Notes: generated by a model not told the origin, from the sequence alone. DNA of 64,000 nt from JANRKB01 sp033763695 (GCA_033763695.1 JANRKB010000056.1:5423-69422); one strand, 5' to 3'; counted from the stretch's first letter, positions 25,955 to 34,912 are shown. Numbers and translations: made by a program.

Positions 25955-26947
25955 ATGGCCAAGCGTTCCGCCCCTGTTTCGCTCGACCGATCGGCACGCC
26001 ACGAGGGCGTGCCGCCGGCGCTGGCGCGGGCGGTGGATGACTTTCTGGTCTTCCTGCGCGTCGAATGCGGCCTGTCGGCGAACACGCTGGCGGCGTACGC
26101 CACGGATCTCGCACTGCTGTGTGCCGACCTTGGTGCCGCGGGAGTCGGTGCACCGACGGAGATCACGCCGCGCATGCTTTCGACGCACATCACGTCACTG
26201 CGACAGACGCGCGACATGGCAGCATCGAGCGTCGCACGGCACATGGCGTCAATCCGCGTCTTTTGCCGCTTTCTCACAGCCCGAAACCTGTGCCGCGAGA
26301 ATCCGGCGGAGCAGTTGGAGCGGCCGCACACGTGGAAGCGGCTGCCCGGCGTGCTGTCGCCCAAGCAGATGCAAAGCCTGATCGCCGCGGCGTCGCCCGA
26401 TCCGCAGGCGGGCGCGGATTCTGACTCCGATGCAGCGCCGCTGTGGATGCGCGATCGCGCGTTGATCGAACTGATCTACGCGAGCGGCCTGCGCGCCAGC
26501 GAGGCGGCGGGCATCGGGATGCGTGACCTGAACACCACGCTCGGCGTGGTGCGTGTGCAGGGCAAGGGGAGCAAGCAGCGGCTGGTGCCGGTCGGCCAGG
26601 CTGCACGCGAGGCGGTGGAGCGATACCTCGTCGAGTGTCGCCCGCGGCTGGTGCGTGATTTGAGCGCGGATCCGGAGCGACTGCTGTTGTCACACACCGG
26701 CAAGCCGCTGGAACGCGTCGCGATCTGGCAGATCGTCAAGCGACTGGCCGCCAAGGCGGGGCTGCGCGATGTGCACCCGCACACGCTTCGGCACAGTTTC
26801 GCGACGCATCTGCTGATCGGCGGGGCCGATCTGCGCGTGGTGCAGGAACTGCTGGGGCACGCCGACATCGGCACCACGCAGATCTACACGCATGTGGATC
26901 GCAGCCACCTCAAGGCCACGCATCGCAAGTTTCATCCGCGCGGATAG
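25955..26947 (+). CDS. xerD: Tyrosine recombinase of the XerC/XerD family
   Basis: 330 residues. The N-terminal SAM-like DNA-binding domain contains VDDFLVFLRVECGLSANTLA. The catalytic domain has all key residues: Arg180 in ASGLRASEA, His276 and Arg279 in HPHTLRHSF, His302 in LLGHADIGTT and Tyr311 in QIYTHV. Such enzymes resolve chromosome dimers at dif with FtsK. XerD rather than XerC is suggested by the sequence around VHPHTLRHSFATHLL, but the two are hard to separate. No Shine-Dalgarno is visible before ATG 25955; the space is filled by pyrimidine repeats. No phage genes are nearby, so a housekeeping role is likeliest. Confidence 0.9.
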   Translation: MAKRSAPVSLDRSARHEGVPPALARAVDDFLVFLRVECGLSANTLAAYATDLALLCADLGAAGVGAPTEITPRMLSTHITSLRQTRDMAASSVARHMASIRVFCRFLTARNLCRENPAEQLERPHTWKRLPGVLSPKQMQSLIAAASPDPQAGADSDSDAAPLWMRDRALIELIYASGLRASEAAGIGMRDLNTTLGVVRVQGKGSKQRLVPVGQAAREAVERYLVECRPRLVRDLSADPERLLLSHTGKPLERVAIWQIVKRLAAKAGLRDVHPHTLRHSFATHLLIGGADLRVVQELLGHADIGTTQIYTHVDRSHLKATHRKFHPRG

Positions 26948-26968
26948 CGGCTGGCGCTCGCGCGAACC

Positions 26969-26989
26969 GCGTGTCCACCACGGACACGC
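26969..26989. terminator. Hairpin between convergent xerD and a dockerin gene
   Basis: GCGTGTCC - ACCAC - GGACACGC, eight perfect pairs, located in the 45-base gap. There is no T tract, so it may end transcripts only with help. Confidence 0.5.
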
Positions 26990-26992
26990 CGA

Positions 26993-28018
26993 TCAGCAGC
27001 CGGCCTCAAAGCGCAAGACGAAGGCGTCAAAGTCTTCGAACGTGATGAAGCCGTCCGCGTCAAAATCCGCCCGCGGCTCACCAGATTCAAAGGCATCGAC
27101 GAACGCGTCGAAGTCGCCAAACTCAAGGAAACCATCGCACGTGAAGTCGGATGGACACACCTTCAGATCGGCGGCCTCACTGATGATCACGTTGCACGAA
27201 CTCGCGGAACTGGTCACGATGCAGTCATACGAACCCGTGCTGATCTCCTGCACGTTGGGCAGCGTGAGCGTTGCAGTCGCGGCCGACGGATTCTGCGTCG
27301 TGTCAATCGCGAGGCCGTCCTTGCGCCACTGATAGGCGTACGGCCCGACGCCGCGACTTGCGGTGACCGCGAACGACACGGTATCGCCGGGGCATGTGCC
27401 AAGTCCCTGCGGCGGCGTCACCAGGAACGACGCGAGCACGACATTGTCGATTCGGGCGTTGTCGATGCTGACGCTGAACTCAGCCCGCACGCGAATCGCA
27501 GTCAGGTTGGCAAGTACTGCCTCGATCTCGGCTCGTGTGGCGGCGGCACCGCTGATCGAGTTCTTGCGCCATCCCGCGCCCTCGGCGATGGTGACGATGC
27601 GACTGATCCAGGCATTCGCGGCAGGCTCGGGCAGATCCTGAACCAGCGTCAATCCGCCGCCGACGAGCACGACGTCGGGTTCGCTTGAGCCGCTTGTGCT
27701 GGTGTGCGAGGTGAAGAAATCCCACGCGAGGATGCCGCCGTACATGCACGAGCGATCGCCGAGGAACGCCGGGCCAGCGGTGAAGCCCCAGTAACCACCC
27801 TGCCCGGCGTCGTCAGCGCGAACACAGCCCTTGGGATTGCCCGCGCCCGCATCCCAACGCACGTTCTTGCCATCGTTGTAGAAACCCCAGCCGTTGGCGC
27901 TGCCGGACTCAAACCGCTCGACGATCATCGTCTGGGCGTGCGCGGCTCCCGCGACTGCCATGCTCATGACAACGAGAGCGCGGCACAGTTTCACAGTGGT
28001 CATCGATCGAGTACCCAT
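26993..28018 (-). CDS. Secreted laminin-B-like / Ig-like protein with GC-type dockerin anchor
   Basis: 341 residues. A signal peptide ending AVAGAAHAQ is followed by a laminin-B-type region (GCVRADDAGQGGYWGFTAGP, FLGDRSCMYGG; about 30-205), an Ig-like domain (about 210-285, CPGDTVSFAVTAS...YQWRKDG...SYDCIV, with the paired Cys and core Trp), and two dockerin repeats ending ...FEAGC. Laminin-B and Ig modules usually bind sugars or other proteins, so an adhesive or matrix role is plausible. The signal peptide could instead start at MTTVK, six residues in. Convergent with xerD. Confidence 0.88.
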   Translation of the reverse strand: MGTRSMTTVKLCRALVVMSMAVAGAAHAQTMIVERFESGSANGWGFYNDGKNVRWDAGAGNPKGCVRADDAGQGGYWGFTAGPAFLGDRSCMYGGILAWDFFTSHTSTSGSSEPDVVLVGGGLTLVQDLPEPAANAWISRIVTIAEGAGWRKNSISGAAATRAEIEAVLANLTAIRVRAEFSVSIDNARIDNVVLASFLVTPPQGLGTCPGDTVSFAVTASRGVGPYAYQWRKDGLAIDTTQNPSAATATLTLPNVQEISTGSYDCIVTSSASSCNVIISEAADLKVCPSDFTCDGFLEFGDFDAFVDAFESGEPRADFDADGFITFEDFDAFVLRFEAGC

Positions 28019-28151
28019 GATCCCCTCCGCCTCGGTGCGAATGCACCGGAGTCACATGAGACTAACCCAGCGCGCCGCGCGCACCAAGCCCAAAATCAGC
28101 GGCGTGCGTCGCAACTGCTCTGGGTCGGATTCTGGGAATCGCGCACCAAGC

Positions 28152-28177
28152 AAAAACCACGGGTTCAGCCCGTGGTT
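28152..28177 (-). terminator. Intrinsic terminator of the amidase gene
   Basis: AACCACGGG - TTCAG - CCCGTGGTT; on the minus strand it is followed by TTTTT. It lies 28 bases past the amidase stop codon. Confidence 0.88.
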
Positions 28178-28204
28178 CTCTTCGGACCGTGCAATGAAAC
28201 TGTG

Positions 28205-28879
28205 TTACTTGCCGGCGAGGCGTTCGCGGAACTGGGCCGCGGGGAAGAAACGGCCCGGCGAGGTCGTCGGGGCGATCTGCGAGTGCAGCTTGACGCTGTC
28301 GCGGGGGATATCAAGCTCATCGCACAGGGCGTCGACGAGCTGCATCAGGCGGCGGACCTGGGCATCAGTGAAGGTGCCGCGATCGCCGTTGCCCACCAGG
28401 CAGATGCCCAGCGTGTTGTTGTTGTACCAGTCGGCTTCCTTACCGGCCGAGTGAGCACCGGGGAGCTGCTGCACCCAGCGATAGCCGACGTGCAGTTCGC
28501 CGTCGTCCAGGCCGTTGCCGTTGCCGATCACGAAGTGATAGCCCAGGCCCTTGAGCTTCATCTGGCGGGCCTGCTGCTCGAGGCTGTCAGCGGTGGCGTA
28601 GGGCGAGCCGGTGTGATGGATGACGATGCCCTTCCAGCGGTTCTTCTTGATATCCGCGGGGAGCTTGAAGACCGACTCGAGCGAGGACGGGCCGGCCGAC
28701 GCGACGAGCGCGGGCAGCGTGACGCCGTCGGCACGGGTGCCGGGGGTCGAGTCGAGCAGATACATGAGGCCGCCGATGCCGGTCATGGTGGCGAGCAGGG
28801 AGAGCCAGACGTTGCGGGCGCGCTGCATCTGCTGCGCGTCGCGCTTGGCGGTCTTCGACTTGCTCGATCCTTTGCCCAT
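28205..28879 (-). CDS. N-acetylmuramoyl-L-alanine amidase (Amidase_2/PGRP family)
   Basis: 224 residues. A basic N-terminus and one membrane helix (about 22-40) anchor a zinc amidase domain: GIVIHHTGSP (first His pair), GYHFVIGNGNGLDDGELHVG, GICLVGNGD, and a C-terminal KLHSQIAPTTSPGRFF in which the usual HRDxxxTxCPG is changed to HSQ...TSPG. The Cys ligand therefore appears to be missing, although the neighbouring Pro-Gly remains, so zinc binding and activity are uncertain. It likely cleaves or recognises peptidoglycan outside the cytoplasmic membrane. GGTGGT precedes ATG 28879. Confidence 0.85.
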   Translation of the reverse strand: MGKGSSKSKTAKRDAQQMQRARNVWLSLLATMTGIGGLMYLLDSTPGTRADGVTLPALVASAGPSSLESVFKLPADIKKNRWKGIVIHHTGSPYATADSLEQQARQMKLKGLGYHFVIGNGNGLDDGELHVGYRWVQQLPGAHSAGKEADWYNNNTLGICLVGNGDRGTFTDAQVRRLMQLVDALCDELDIPRDSVKLHSQIAPTTSPGRFFPAAQFRERLAGK

Positions 28880-29218
28880 GACCACCACCTGTTCCGTGCA
28901 GCGTGCTGCGTAAGGCCGTCGTGTCGCGCGAATCCTTTCGCACGGGCGGGAGCGTCTCCCGCGTCTACACACATCTGCATCGACCTGCGCGCGGCTGGTT
29001 ATTGAGGATTGCGCGCAGAATTCTTCGGACTCATTCTAAAGGCGCTGAACGCCGCAAAGACAGCCAATCTTGCCCAATCCGCCCGATTGTGCATCACCTG
29101 TGGAACGATAACCCGCGCGGACGATCCGTCTGTGATGCCGCGCCCCATATCTCGCACGCCACCACGCGCGAGGCACAAGATGCAGAGAGACCGCTCACGC
29201 AAAAGTGTGCGCGGCGAA

Positions 29219-29265
29219 GGCACGAGGCACTTGGCACTGGGCACGCGGCGAAGGCATCGAGCCGC
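29219..29265 (+). repeat. GGCACTG-type heptads
   Basis: GGCACGAGGCACTTGGCACT and then GGGCACGCGGCGAAGGCATC: loose GGCAYNN units in the same style as at 40726. Confidence 0.6.
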
Positions 29266-29278
29266 AAGCCGGCCAAAA

Positions 29279-29446
29279 TCAAACCTGATCGGCGTACGTT
29301 CGGAAGGTCGAGCGGAAGGGCCGCGGCTCGAGGCCCAAGTGCTCGCGCACCTTATGGGGCTCGGCCACCGAATCCTGCGCGCCCATCAGGGCCATGCCCT
29401 CATCGAACGGCCGCAACGCGCCCCGCCCCCTGAAGCCAGCGATCTT
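29279..29446 (-). pseudogene. Duplicated C-terminal fragment of the epimerase-like gene 31820-32824
   Basis: From the stop codon (29279-29281 on the minus strand) inward, the sequence matches 31820-31987 at a constant offset of 2541 bases. Roughly the first 130 bases are almost identical and the similarity fades near 29446. It encodes the last 50 or so residues (compare GLEPRPFRSTFRTYADQV) with no start. It is a gene remnant. Together with the intact copy it flanks the HAF-repeat gene as a direct repeat. Confidence 0.85.
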
Positions 29447-29650
29447 CACCTGACCGGTGATCCTGTCGCCCGCTCTCGCAGCGCTGCTGACGTTGACGGG
29501 CCAACGCCGTCGAGCCCACCGTGCCCGCTTCCGACGCTTTGGACACAGATTTCATTGCACTGCGGGATTCCATCCTGTACGGTGTCAACTCGTCATGTGC
29601 GGACGGCTAGGCGCGTCTGCGCACACGCGAACGCGAGAAGGGGGAGACAC

Positions 29651-31774
29651 ATGAGTCTGAAGGTCTTTGTTGGCTTGGCCTCCGCTGCACTTGTGCTCGC
29701 GCTCACGGCCGAAACCCACGCCCAGTGGAGCGTCTCCAACCTGCATCCCTCCGGAGCAAGCGCCTCGTATGCGTCAGCCGTAAGTGGCTCGCAGCAGGCC
29801 GGCTATGTCCGCGTCGCCAACGTCGATCGAGCAGCCCTATGGGGCGGCACCGGGTCATCGCTGGTTGACCTGCACCCGGCAGGCGCGACGCATTCGCAAG
29901 TTGTTGTGACCTTCGGCCCACAGCAAGTGGGGTGGACCGCTATTGGTGGAATCACGCGTGCAAGCCGATGGACTGGCACATCATCGTCGTGGACAGACCT
30001 TCATCCGGCCGCAGCCACAGAATCGCGCGCCTGGGGTGCGACAGAAACGCAGCAGGTCGGCTCGGTCACATTGAGCGGCGTGACCCGTGCCAGCCTTTGG
30101 AGCGGCAGCGCCGCCTCGCGGGTTGACCTGCACCCCGCAGGTGCGACCCTCTCAGAGGCCATCACCGCGAGTGGGTCTCGACAAGCTGGCTACGCCATCA
30201 TCGCTGGCATCAATCGCGCCAGCCTCTGGAACGGCACCGCCGCATCACGAGTGGACTTGCACCCGACCGGCACGGCAGCGTCGGCGGTTTTCGGCATGAA
30301 CGAATCCCAGCAGGTCGGGGTCGCCTCGGTCGGCGGCGTTACCCATGCCGCCGTGTGGAGCGGCACAGCCGCCTCGTGGCTTGACCTGCACCCCGCAGGT
30401 GCCACGGACGTCTCAATCGCGTACGCCACAAATGGACTGCAGCAGGTCGGGCTCGCCTATGTCGGCGGCACCTCGCGTGCCAGCCTCTGGACCGGAACCG
30501 CGGCATCGTGGGTCGATCTCAGCGCGTTCCTTCCTCTCGCGTTTTCATCGAGTCGAGCGACAGGTATTTCCTTCGACGGAATCAAGACAGTGATCAGCGG
30601 GTGGGGATACAACGCACTGACCAACCGAGACGAGGCGGTGATGTGGATACAGAATGGCACCACGGTCACCGCCACAACCCTCAATCCCCCCGGGGCGACG
30701 GCATCCCGTGCTTTGGCGGTGAGAGGCGCGCAACAAGCCGGCTGGGCCACCATCTCAGGCGCGGATCACGCCGGGTTCTGGGTTGGCGACGCCTCAACGT
30801 GGGTCGATCTGCATCCGAGCGGCGCGACAGCGTCTCGGGCAAACGCGACAAGCGGCCCGCAGCAAGCCGGTTGGACAACCATCGCCGGAGAGACCCGCGC
30901 CAGCATCTGGGCGGGCACCGCGTCTTCGCGCCTTGATCTGCATCCCACCGGCGCCACTCAATCAGAGGTGTTGTCGACAACCGGCACGCAACAAGCAGGC
31001 TGGGCGAGAATCTCCGGCGTGAGTCGCGCCGGATTGTGGAGCGGAACCAAGGCCTCGTGGGTCGATCTGCATCCCGCGGCCGCGTTCTCGTCCTTTGTTC
31101 TCAGCACCAACGGCACGCAACAGGTCGGTTACGCGCTTGTTTCCGCGCTCTTCCACGCGTCTCTTTGGACCGGCACCAAGGCATCCTGGGTCGATCTGAA
31201 TCCCGCCGGAGCCAGTTCATCGTTCGCCTATTCCACTTCTGGCGGTCAACAAGTTGGCTATGCCGTCACCGCTGGCGCGGTCAATCGCGCAAGTCTTTGG
31301 CGTGGCACGGCGGCATCGTGGATCGACCTTCATCCCGCCGGCGCGACATCGTCCGTTGCCAAGGCGACCGACGGGTCGCGCCAGGTGGGCTACGCCACCG
31401 TGAATGGTGTTACGAGGGCGTGCCTTTGGAGCGGCAGCGCCGCGTCCTCGGTGGATCTTCACGCATTCCTGCCGAACACGTACACGCAAAGCTACGCCGA
31501 GGCCATCTCAAGCGACGGCACCAACACCTCCATCGCTGGATGCGGCTACAACGCACTTTCGGCACGCGAAGAAGCGCTGACCTGGACGCTCCGCCCGGGA
31601 GCACCCACATGTTCCGCCGACTTCAACGGCGACGGCTTCATTGACTTCAGCGACTTTGATGCGTTCGTCGTGGCCTTTGAAGCCGGACTGCCCTCCTCCG
31701 ACTTCAACGGCGACGGATTTCTTGACTTCTATGACTTCGACGCGTTTGTCAGTGCGTTTGAAGCAGGATGCTGA
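29651..31774 (+). CDS. Secreted HAF-repeat protein with GC-type dockerin anchor
   Basis: 707 residues. Signal peptide (AETHAQ cleavage near 25), then about thirteen repeats of roughly 43-48 residues built on DLHPAGATxSxA...QQVGYA...VxRASLWxGTAASWV. These resemble the HAF family of extracellular repeats and probably form beta-propeller blades. They fall into two blocks, each closed by an AFLP...GYNALxxREEA motif near residues 300 and 630, so an ancestral propeller seems duplicated. The C-terminus has two dockerin repeats and ends in Gly-Cys. GGGGGAGACAC precedes ATG 29651. A surface binding role is likely; the ligand is unknown. Confidence 0.88.
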   Translation: MSLKVFVGLASAALVLALTAETHAQWSVSNLHPSGASASYASAVSGSQQAGYVRVANVDRAALWGGTGSSLVDLHPAGATHSQVVVTFGPQQVGWTAIGGITRASRWTGTSSSWTDLHPAAATESRAWGATETQQVGSVTLSGVTRASLWSGSAASRVDLHPAGATLSEAITASGSRQAGYAIIAGINRASLWNGTAASRVDLHPTGTAASAVFGMNESQQVGVASVGGVTHAAVWSGTAASWLDLHPAGATDVSIAYATNGLQQVGLAYVGGTSRASLWTGTAASWVDLSAFLPLAFSSSRATGISFDGIKTVISGWGYNALTNRDEAVMWIQNGTTVTATTLNPPGATASRALAVRGAQQAGWATISGADHAGFWVGDASTWVDLHPSGATASRANATSGPQQAGWTTIAGETRASIWAGTASSRLDLHPTGATQSEVLSTTGTQQAGWARISGVSRAGLWSGTKASWVDLHPAAAFSSFVLSTNGTQQVGYALVSALFHASLWTGTKASWVDLNPAGASSSFAYSTSGGQQVGYAVTAGAVNRASLWRGTAASWIDLHPAGATSSVAKATDGSRQVGYATVNGVTRACLWSGSAASSVDLHAFLPNTYTQSYAEAISSDGTNTSIAGCGYNALSAREEALTWTLRPGAPTCSADFNGDGFIDFSDFDAFVVAFEAGLPSSDFNGDGFLDFYDFDAFVSAFEAGC

Positions 31775-31819
31775 CCACGGCCGGACGCGGCGTCTGTCGC
31801 CACCAGCCGGCTTCCAATA

Positions 31820-32824
31820 TCACACCTGATCGGCGTACGTTCGGAAGGTCGAGCGGAAGGGCCGCGGCTCGAGGCCCAAGTGCTCGCGCACCTTATGGGT
31901 CTCGGCCACCGAATCCTGCGCGCCCATCAGCGCCATGCCCTCGTCAAACGGCAGCAACGCGCCCAACCCGACGAACCCTGCGATCTTGGCCTGGATCGCC
32001 GCGAGGGCGCCCGGGATGCCGAAGGTGTGCAGGTGGCGATTGCCGCCGGGCAGATGGTCACGCATGTACCGCAGCAGCTGCGGCCATGACAACTTCTCGG
32101 CCCCGGCGAGGTTGTACGTCTCGCCGATGGCGCTCGGGCGAACCAGTGCATTCACGAACGCGGTGGCGACGTCTTCGACGTAGACCGGCTGAACGAACGG
32201 GTCGTGCGGGTTCACGCCGCCCAGCGGCACGCGCTTGTCTTCGACGCCGTGGGTGAAGTACGGGATGAAGATCCAGGGCTGCTCCTGCCCGCTGACCCAG
32301 CCCTTGGCGATCTGCATGAACTCGCCCTGCGGCCCGTGAATCAGGCTCGGACGGAAGATCGTCCACTGCACGCCGCTGGCGCGCACCAGTTCCTCGGCTT
32401 GCCACTTGGTGCGCTGGTAGTCGCAGACGCCGGCTTCGCTGACGTTGAGCGCGGACATGTGGAGGAAGCGGGTGATGCCGCGGGCCTTGGCGGCGGCGAG
32501 GGCGTGACGCGTCGCCTCCACATGCAGCCGCTGGAAGGTGACGCCGCCAGACTTCTCGCGGAGGATCCCGATGAGGTGGATGATGGCCGTGCACCCCTCG
32601 GCGGCCTGGGTCAGTTCGCCCTCGACCAGCGCGTCGCCTTCGAGGATGGTGAGGCGGGTGGGATCGGCCTTGGGCAGCACGCGACGGGCGAAGGCGGCGT
32701 CGAGGCAGTGGGCCTTGACGCGATGGCCGCGGCTGAGCAGTTCACGCACGATCTCGCGCCCGACAAAGCCGGAAGCGCCGGTGACGAGGACGGTGTAGGT
32801 GTGGGCAGAGGTGTCGGTGGGCAT
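31820..32824 (-). CDS. NAD(P)-binding epimerase-like protein (complex I NDUFA9 / atypical SDR type)
   Basis: 334 residues from ATG 32824 (GGAG upstream). Rossmann signature LVTGASGFVGREIVRELLSRGH at the N-terminus, split here as LVTGASGFVG and REIVRELLSR. Further on: IIHLIGILRE, then RFLHMSALNVS, and YQRTKWQAEELV with the catalytic-type YxxxK-like arrangement, followed by FRPSLIHGP. This pattern fits atypical SDRs related to NDUFA9, which bind NADPH but have uncertain catalysis. An open frame continues to 33049 only as the translation of a repeat element. A truncated copy of its end lies at 29279-29446. Confidence 0.85.
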   Translation of the reverse strand: MPTDTSAHTYTVLVTGASGFVGREIVRELLSRGHRVKAHCLDAAFARRVLPKADPTRLTILEGDALVEGELTQAAEGCTAIIHLIGILREKSGGVTFQRLHVEATRHALAAAKARGITRFLHMSALNVSEAGVCDYQRTKWQAEELVRASGVQWTIFRPSLIHGPQGEFMQIAKGWVSGQEQPWIFIPYFTHGVEDKRVPLGGVNPHDPFVQPVYVEDVATAFVNALVRPSAIGETYNLAGAEKLSWPQLLRYMRDHLPGGNRHLHTFGIPGALAAIQAKIAGFVGLGALLPFDEGMALMGAQDSVAETHKVREHLGLEPRPFRSTFRTYADQV

Positions 32825-32900
32825 GCGTGAGACTCCAAGGAGCGGAAGACGGTTGCCGAGAGATGAGGATACGCGAGGGCGGGCGGGCAAGGCGCGGCGA

Positions 32901-33020
32901 TTGCCGCACCGCTGCGCGGTGCAGGGCTTGGGGAGGGCGTCGGACGATGGGTGCGGCTGCGCCGCGACCCATCGCTCTTCACCTGCACGGCTGCGCCGTG
33001 CCAGAGGGGCACGTTGCGCG
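32901..33020 (+). repeat. Three-hairpin GC-rich element (copy A)
   Basis: About 115 bases with three consecutive stems: CCGCACCGCTGCGCGGTGC, ATGGGTGCGG...CCGCGACCCAT and TGCACGGCTGCGCCGTGC. Copy B lies at 44464-44585 in the same orientation. The middle stem differs at its base in both strands (ATGGGT/ACCCAT here, AGGGGT/ACCCCT there), so pairing is kept. It sits between minus-strand genes. Confidence 0.8.
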
Positions 33021-33041
33021 GAGCGTCGACTCCTTCGAATA

Positions 33042-33605
33042 TCACACAAACGCCGCGATGATCAGCGTGAGCGCGATGGTGATGGTGACGCCGAGTTTGG
33101 CGACGGTGGCCCACAAGCGGCCGACGGCGGCACCTTTGGCGACCTCGCGCGATTCCTGCCAGGTCTTGCCCACGACGCCGCGTTCGACCAGCAGCGCGCC
33201 ACCGGCGGCACCGGCGACAGCGCCGATCAGCGTGCCCAGCAGCGGAATCGGGATGAGCACGGTGCCGACCAGCGCGCCGCCGACAGAGCCGACGACCGAC
33301 GCGAGCGCGCCTCGCTTGGATGAACCGGCCTTGGACGCCCCGGCGGCGGAGGCGAGCATCTCGAGGACCTCGCCGAGTGCCGCGAGGCCGATGCAGACGC
33401 CGATGGTCCACCAACTGAACGTGCCGGGCTGCCACCACTGCATGAGCAAGGCGACGAGGATGACGCACCACGCACCGGGCAGTGTGAGAGCGCTGAGCAC
33501 CACGCCGACGCACCCGGCGATGAGCATGCCGATACCGACGAGCCAATAGGGGCCGTGGGCACCGAGTGCATTCAGAAAGTCATGCCAGAGGGCCGCAACA
33601 TCCAC
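33042..33605 (-). CDS. DUF456-family membrane protein
   Basis: 187 residues with five hydrophobic segments and glycine-rich turns (GSVGGALVGTVLIPIPLLGT, LIGAVAGAAGGALLVERG), the hallmark of DUF456 proteins. The family has no assigned function. It starts with GTG 33605 by family N-terminus; no strong Shine-Dalgarno precedes it. The gene upstream on the same strand (33705-34607) may share its transcript. Confidence 0.8.
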   Translation of the reverse strand: MDVAALWHDFLNALGAHGPYWLVGIGMLIAGCVGVVLSALTLPGAWCVILVALLMQWWQPGTFSWWTIGVCIGLAALGEVLEMLASAAGASKAGSSKRGALASVVGSVGGALVGTVLIPIPLLGTLIGAVAGAAGGALLVERGVVGKTWQESREVAKGAAVGRLWATVAKLGVTITIALTLIIAAFV

Positions 33606-33704
33606 AGGAGCGTCTCACGAGCGGCCCGGGCGCAGGCCCCGCGCCGCCAGAAGCGAAGAAGGCATCCGAACACCAACGCATCCGCCGTCGGCTTCTTCGG
33701 ATTT

Positions 33705-34607
33705 TTACGGCTTGCCTTCCTCTTCGTCGCGCTTGCGGCGTTCCTCTTCCTCGCGCTTGGCTGCGGCCTGGGCGGCCTCTTCGGCCTGGCGCTCCAGCTC
33801 GGCGGCCCGCTCGGGGAATGCCGTCTTCTCCATGGCGAGGATCCAGTCCTCCACCGGCACATGGCGCAGCAGATCGATCTTGAGCTCTTGCCCGGCGAGC
33901 GGCTCGAAGCTGCTCTTGAACTTCACAAAGACGAGGAACTTGTCCCACTTGCGCTTGTCGAAGTCCTCGACATTACCGGGGCGGAATGCCACGCCGCTCG
34001 GCAGCGTCAGCGTCTGTGTCGCTTCATCCCAGCGGTACTTGGTCCGCAGCGCGTTGACGAGCACGATGAGGCACCACACGCCGCCGCCCCAGCCCACGGC
34101 CATGATGAGGTACTGCACCGGGATGTCGTACGAGTTCAGCGGCTTGGGGACGGAGATGGTCTTGCCATCCTCGCCGGCGGTCCAGCGTGCCGTGAGTTCC
34201 TTGGCACGCTCGGTGGGTGATGGGATCGAGGTGTGCTCGGCAGAGAGCATGCCGACGTTCTTGAGCGCGACGAGCCAGTCGCGGCGGGCGCGGCGGAGCG
34301 GGCTGAGCGAGGCTTCGTTGGCTTCGCGCAGTTTGGCGAGTTCGGCGACAGGATCGGCGACGCCGACGGCATCGGTGACGCCGGGGGCCGTGGCCTGCTG
34401 GAGGTATTGGAGTTCGAGGGCCTCGGCGGCGTCGCGGCCGCGCTTGGGGTAGATCCAGAACGCGTCGGCCATGCCCCAGAACCCAAACACCAGCAGGACG
34501 AGGACGATGATGACCTGCTTGATGAACCAGCCGCGCGGCACGCGACTGATGGCGGGCTCGGCAGCGGCGGCGGTGGTGGTAGCGGCAGGGTCGGTTGGAT
34601 CGGACAT
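33705..34607 (-). CDS. Hypothetical two-helix membrane protein
   Basis: 300 residues. A low-complexity Ala/Thr N-terminus precedes a membrane helix (about 30-48, VIIVLVLLVFGFWGMADAFW). A helical region follows, then a second helix (about 165-185, LIMAVGWGGGVWCLIVLVNA). The segment after it (YRWDEATQTLTLPSGVAF, then FDKRKWDKFLVF) looks like a small beta-rich PH-type fold. The C-terminus is a highly charged coiled coil (EEEERRKRDEEE). The two helices place both ends in the cytoplasm. No family recognised. Confidence 0.7.
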   Translation of the reverse strand: MSDPTDPAATTTAAAAEPAISRVPRGWFIKQVIIVLVLLVFGFWGMADAFWIYPKRGRDAAEALELQYLQQATAPGVTDAVGVADPVAELAKLREANEASLSPLRRARRDWLVALKNVGMLSAEHTSIPSPTERAKELTARWTAGEDGKTISVPKPLNSYDIPVQYLIMAVGWGGGVWCLIVLVNALRTKYRWDEATQTLTLPSGVAFRPGNVEDFDKRKWDKFLVFVKFKSSFEPLAGQELKIDLLRHVPVEDWILAMEKTAFPERAAELERQAEEAAQAAAKREEEERRKRDEEEGKP

Positions 34608-34681
34608 AGCTCGGCGCGTTCCTCTCGAGATCGATCATCGGCCGACCGGTCCGCAAACTTGGCCCGGCCTGGGCGGATCGT

Positions 34682-34912
34682 TCATAACTTCACGCGGTCC
34701 AAGGCGGCCTTCCACCAGGACTCGCAGCGCTGCTTGCCGCCGGGGCGGGAGAGCAGCGGATCAAACCCACCCTCGTCGACCCGGCGGACCGGGATGCGGG
34801 GTCGATCGACGCCGAGCTCGAAGGCTCGGGTAAGCCAGGCAGAGTGCAGCCGCCGGGCCTCTTCGCCCGCCGACAGCACCTTCCGGTGATCCCATCGAAA
34901 GACCCAACGCAT
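34682..34912 (-). CDS. Small hypothetical basic protein
   Basis: 76 residues starting MRWVFRWDHRKVLSAGEEAR, rich in Arg and Trp. It lies alone between the divergent membrane-protein and Kbl/BioF-type genes. No Shine-Dalgarno is visible, and the frame continues upstream as antisense of the next gene. I favour this ATG because upstream codons are only shadow coding. The gene may or may not be expressed. Confidence 0.45.
   Translation of the reverse strand: MRWVFRWDHRKVLSAGEEARRLHSAWLTRAFELGVDRPRIPVRRVDEGGFDPLLSRPGGKQRCESWWKAALDRVKL

Larger units (their letters stand above)
28880..29650. other. 771-bp region upstream of the HAF-repeat gene
   Basis: Contains GGCACTG-type heptads with the GCGAAGGCA lead-in (about 29214-29258) and a truncated copy of the 3-prime end of the epimerase-like gene 31820-32824 (see 29279-29446). 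The plus-strand frame that runs through it to 29009 is an extension of the downstream gene without coding features. Promoters for the divergent amidase and HAF genes should lie here. Confidence 0.6.

Noticed and set aside
25955..26947. Phage or integron integrase
   Set aside because: Length, domain order and active-site context fit XerC/XerD; no attachment sites or phage genes are nearby.
29009..29650. N-terminal extension of the HAF-repeat gene
   Set aside because: A signal peptide and ribosome binding site start at 29651; upstream codons run through repeats and a pseudogene fragment.
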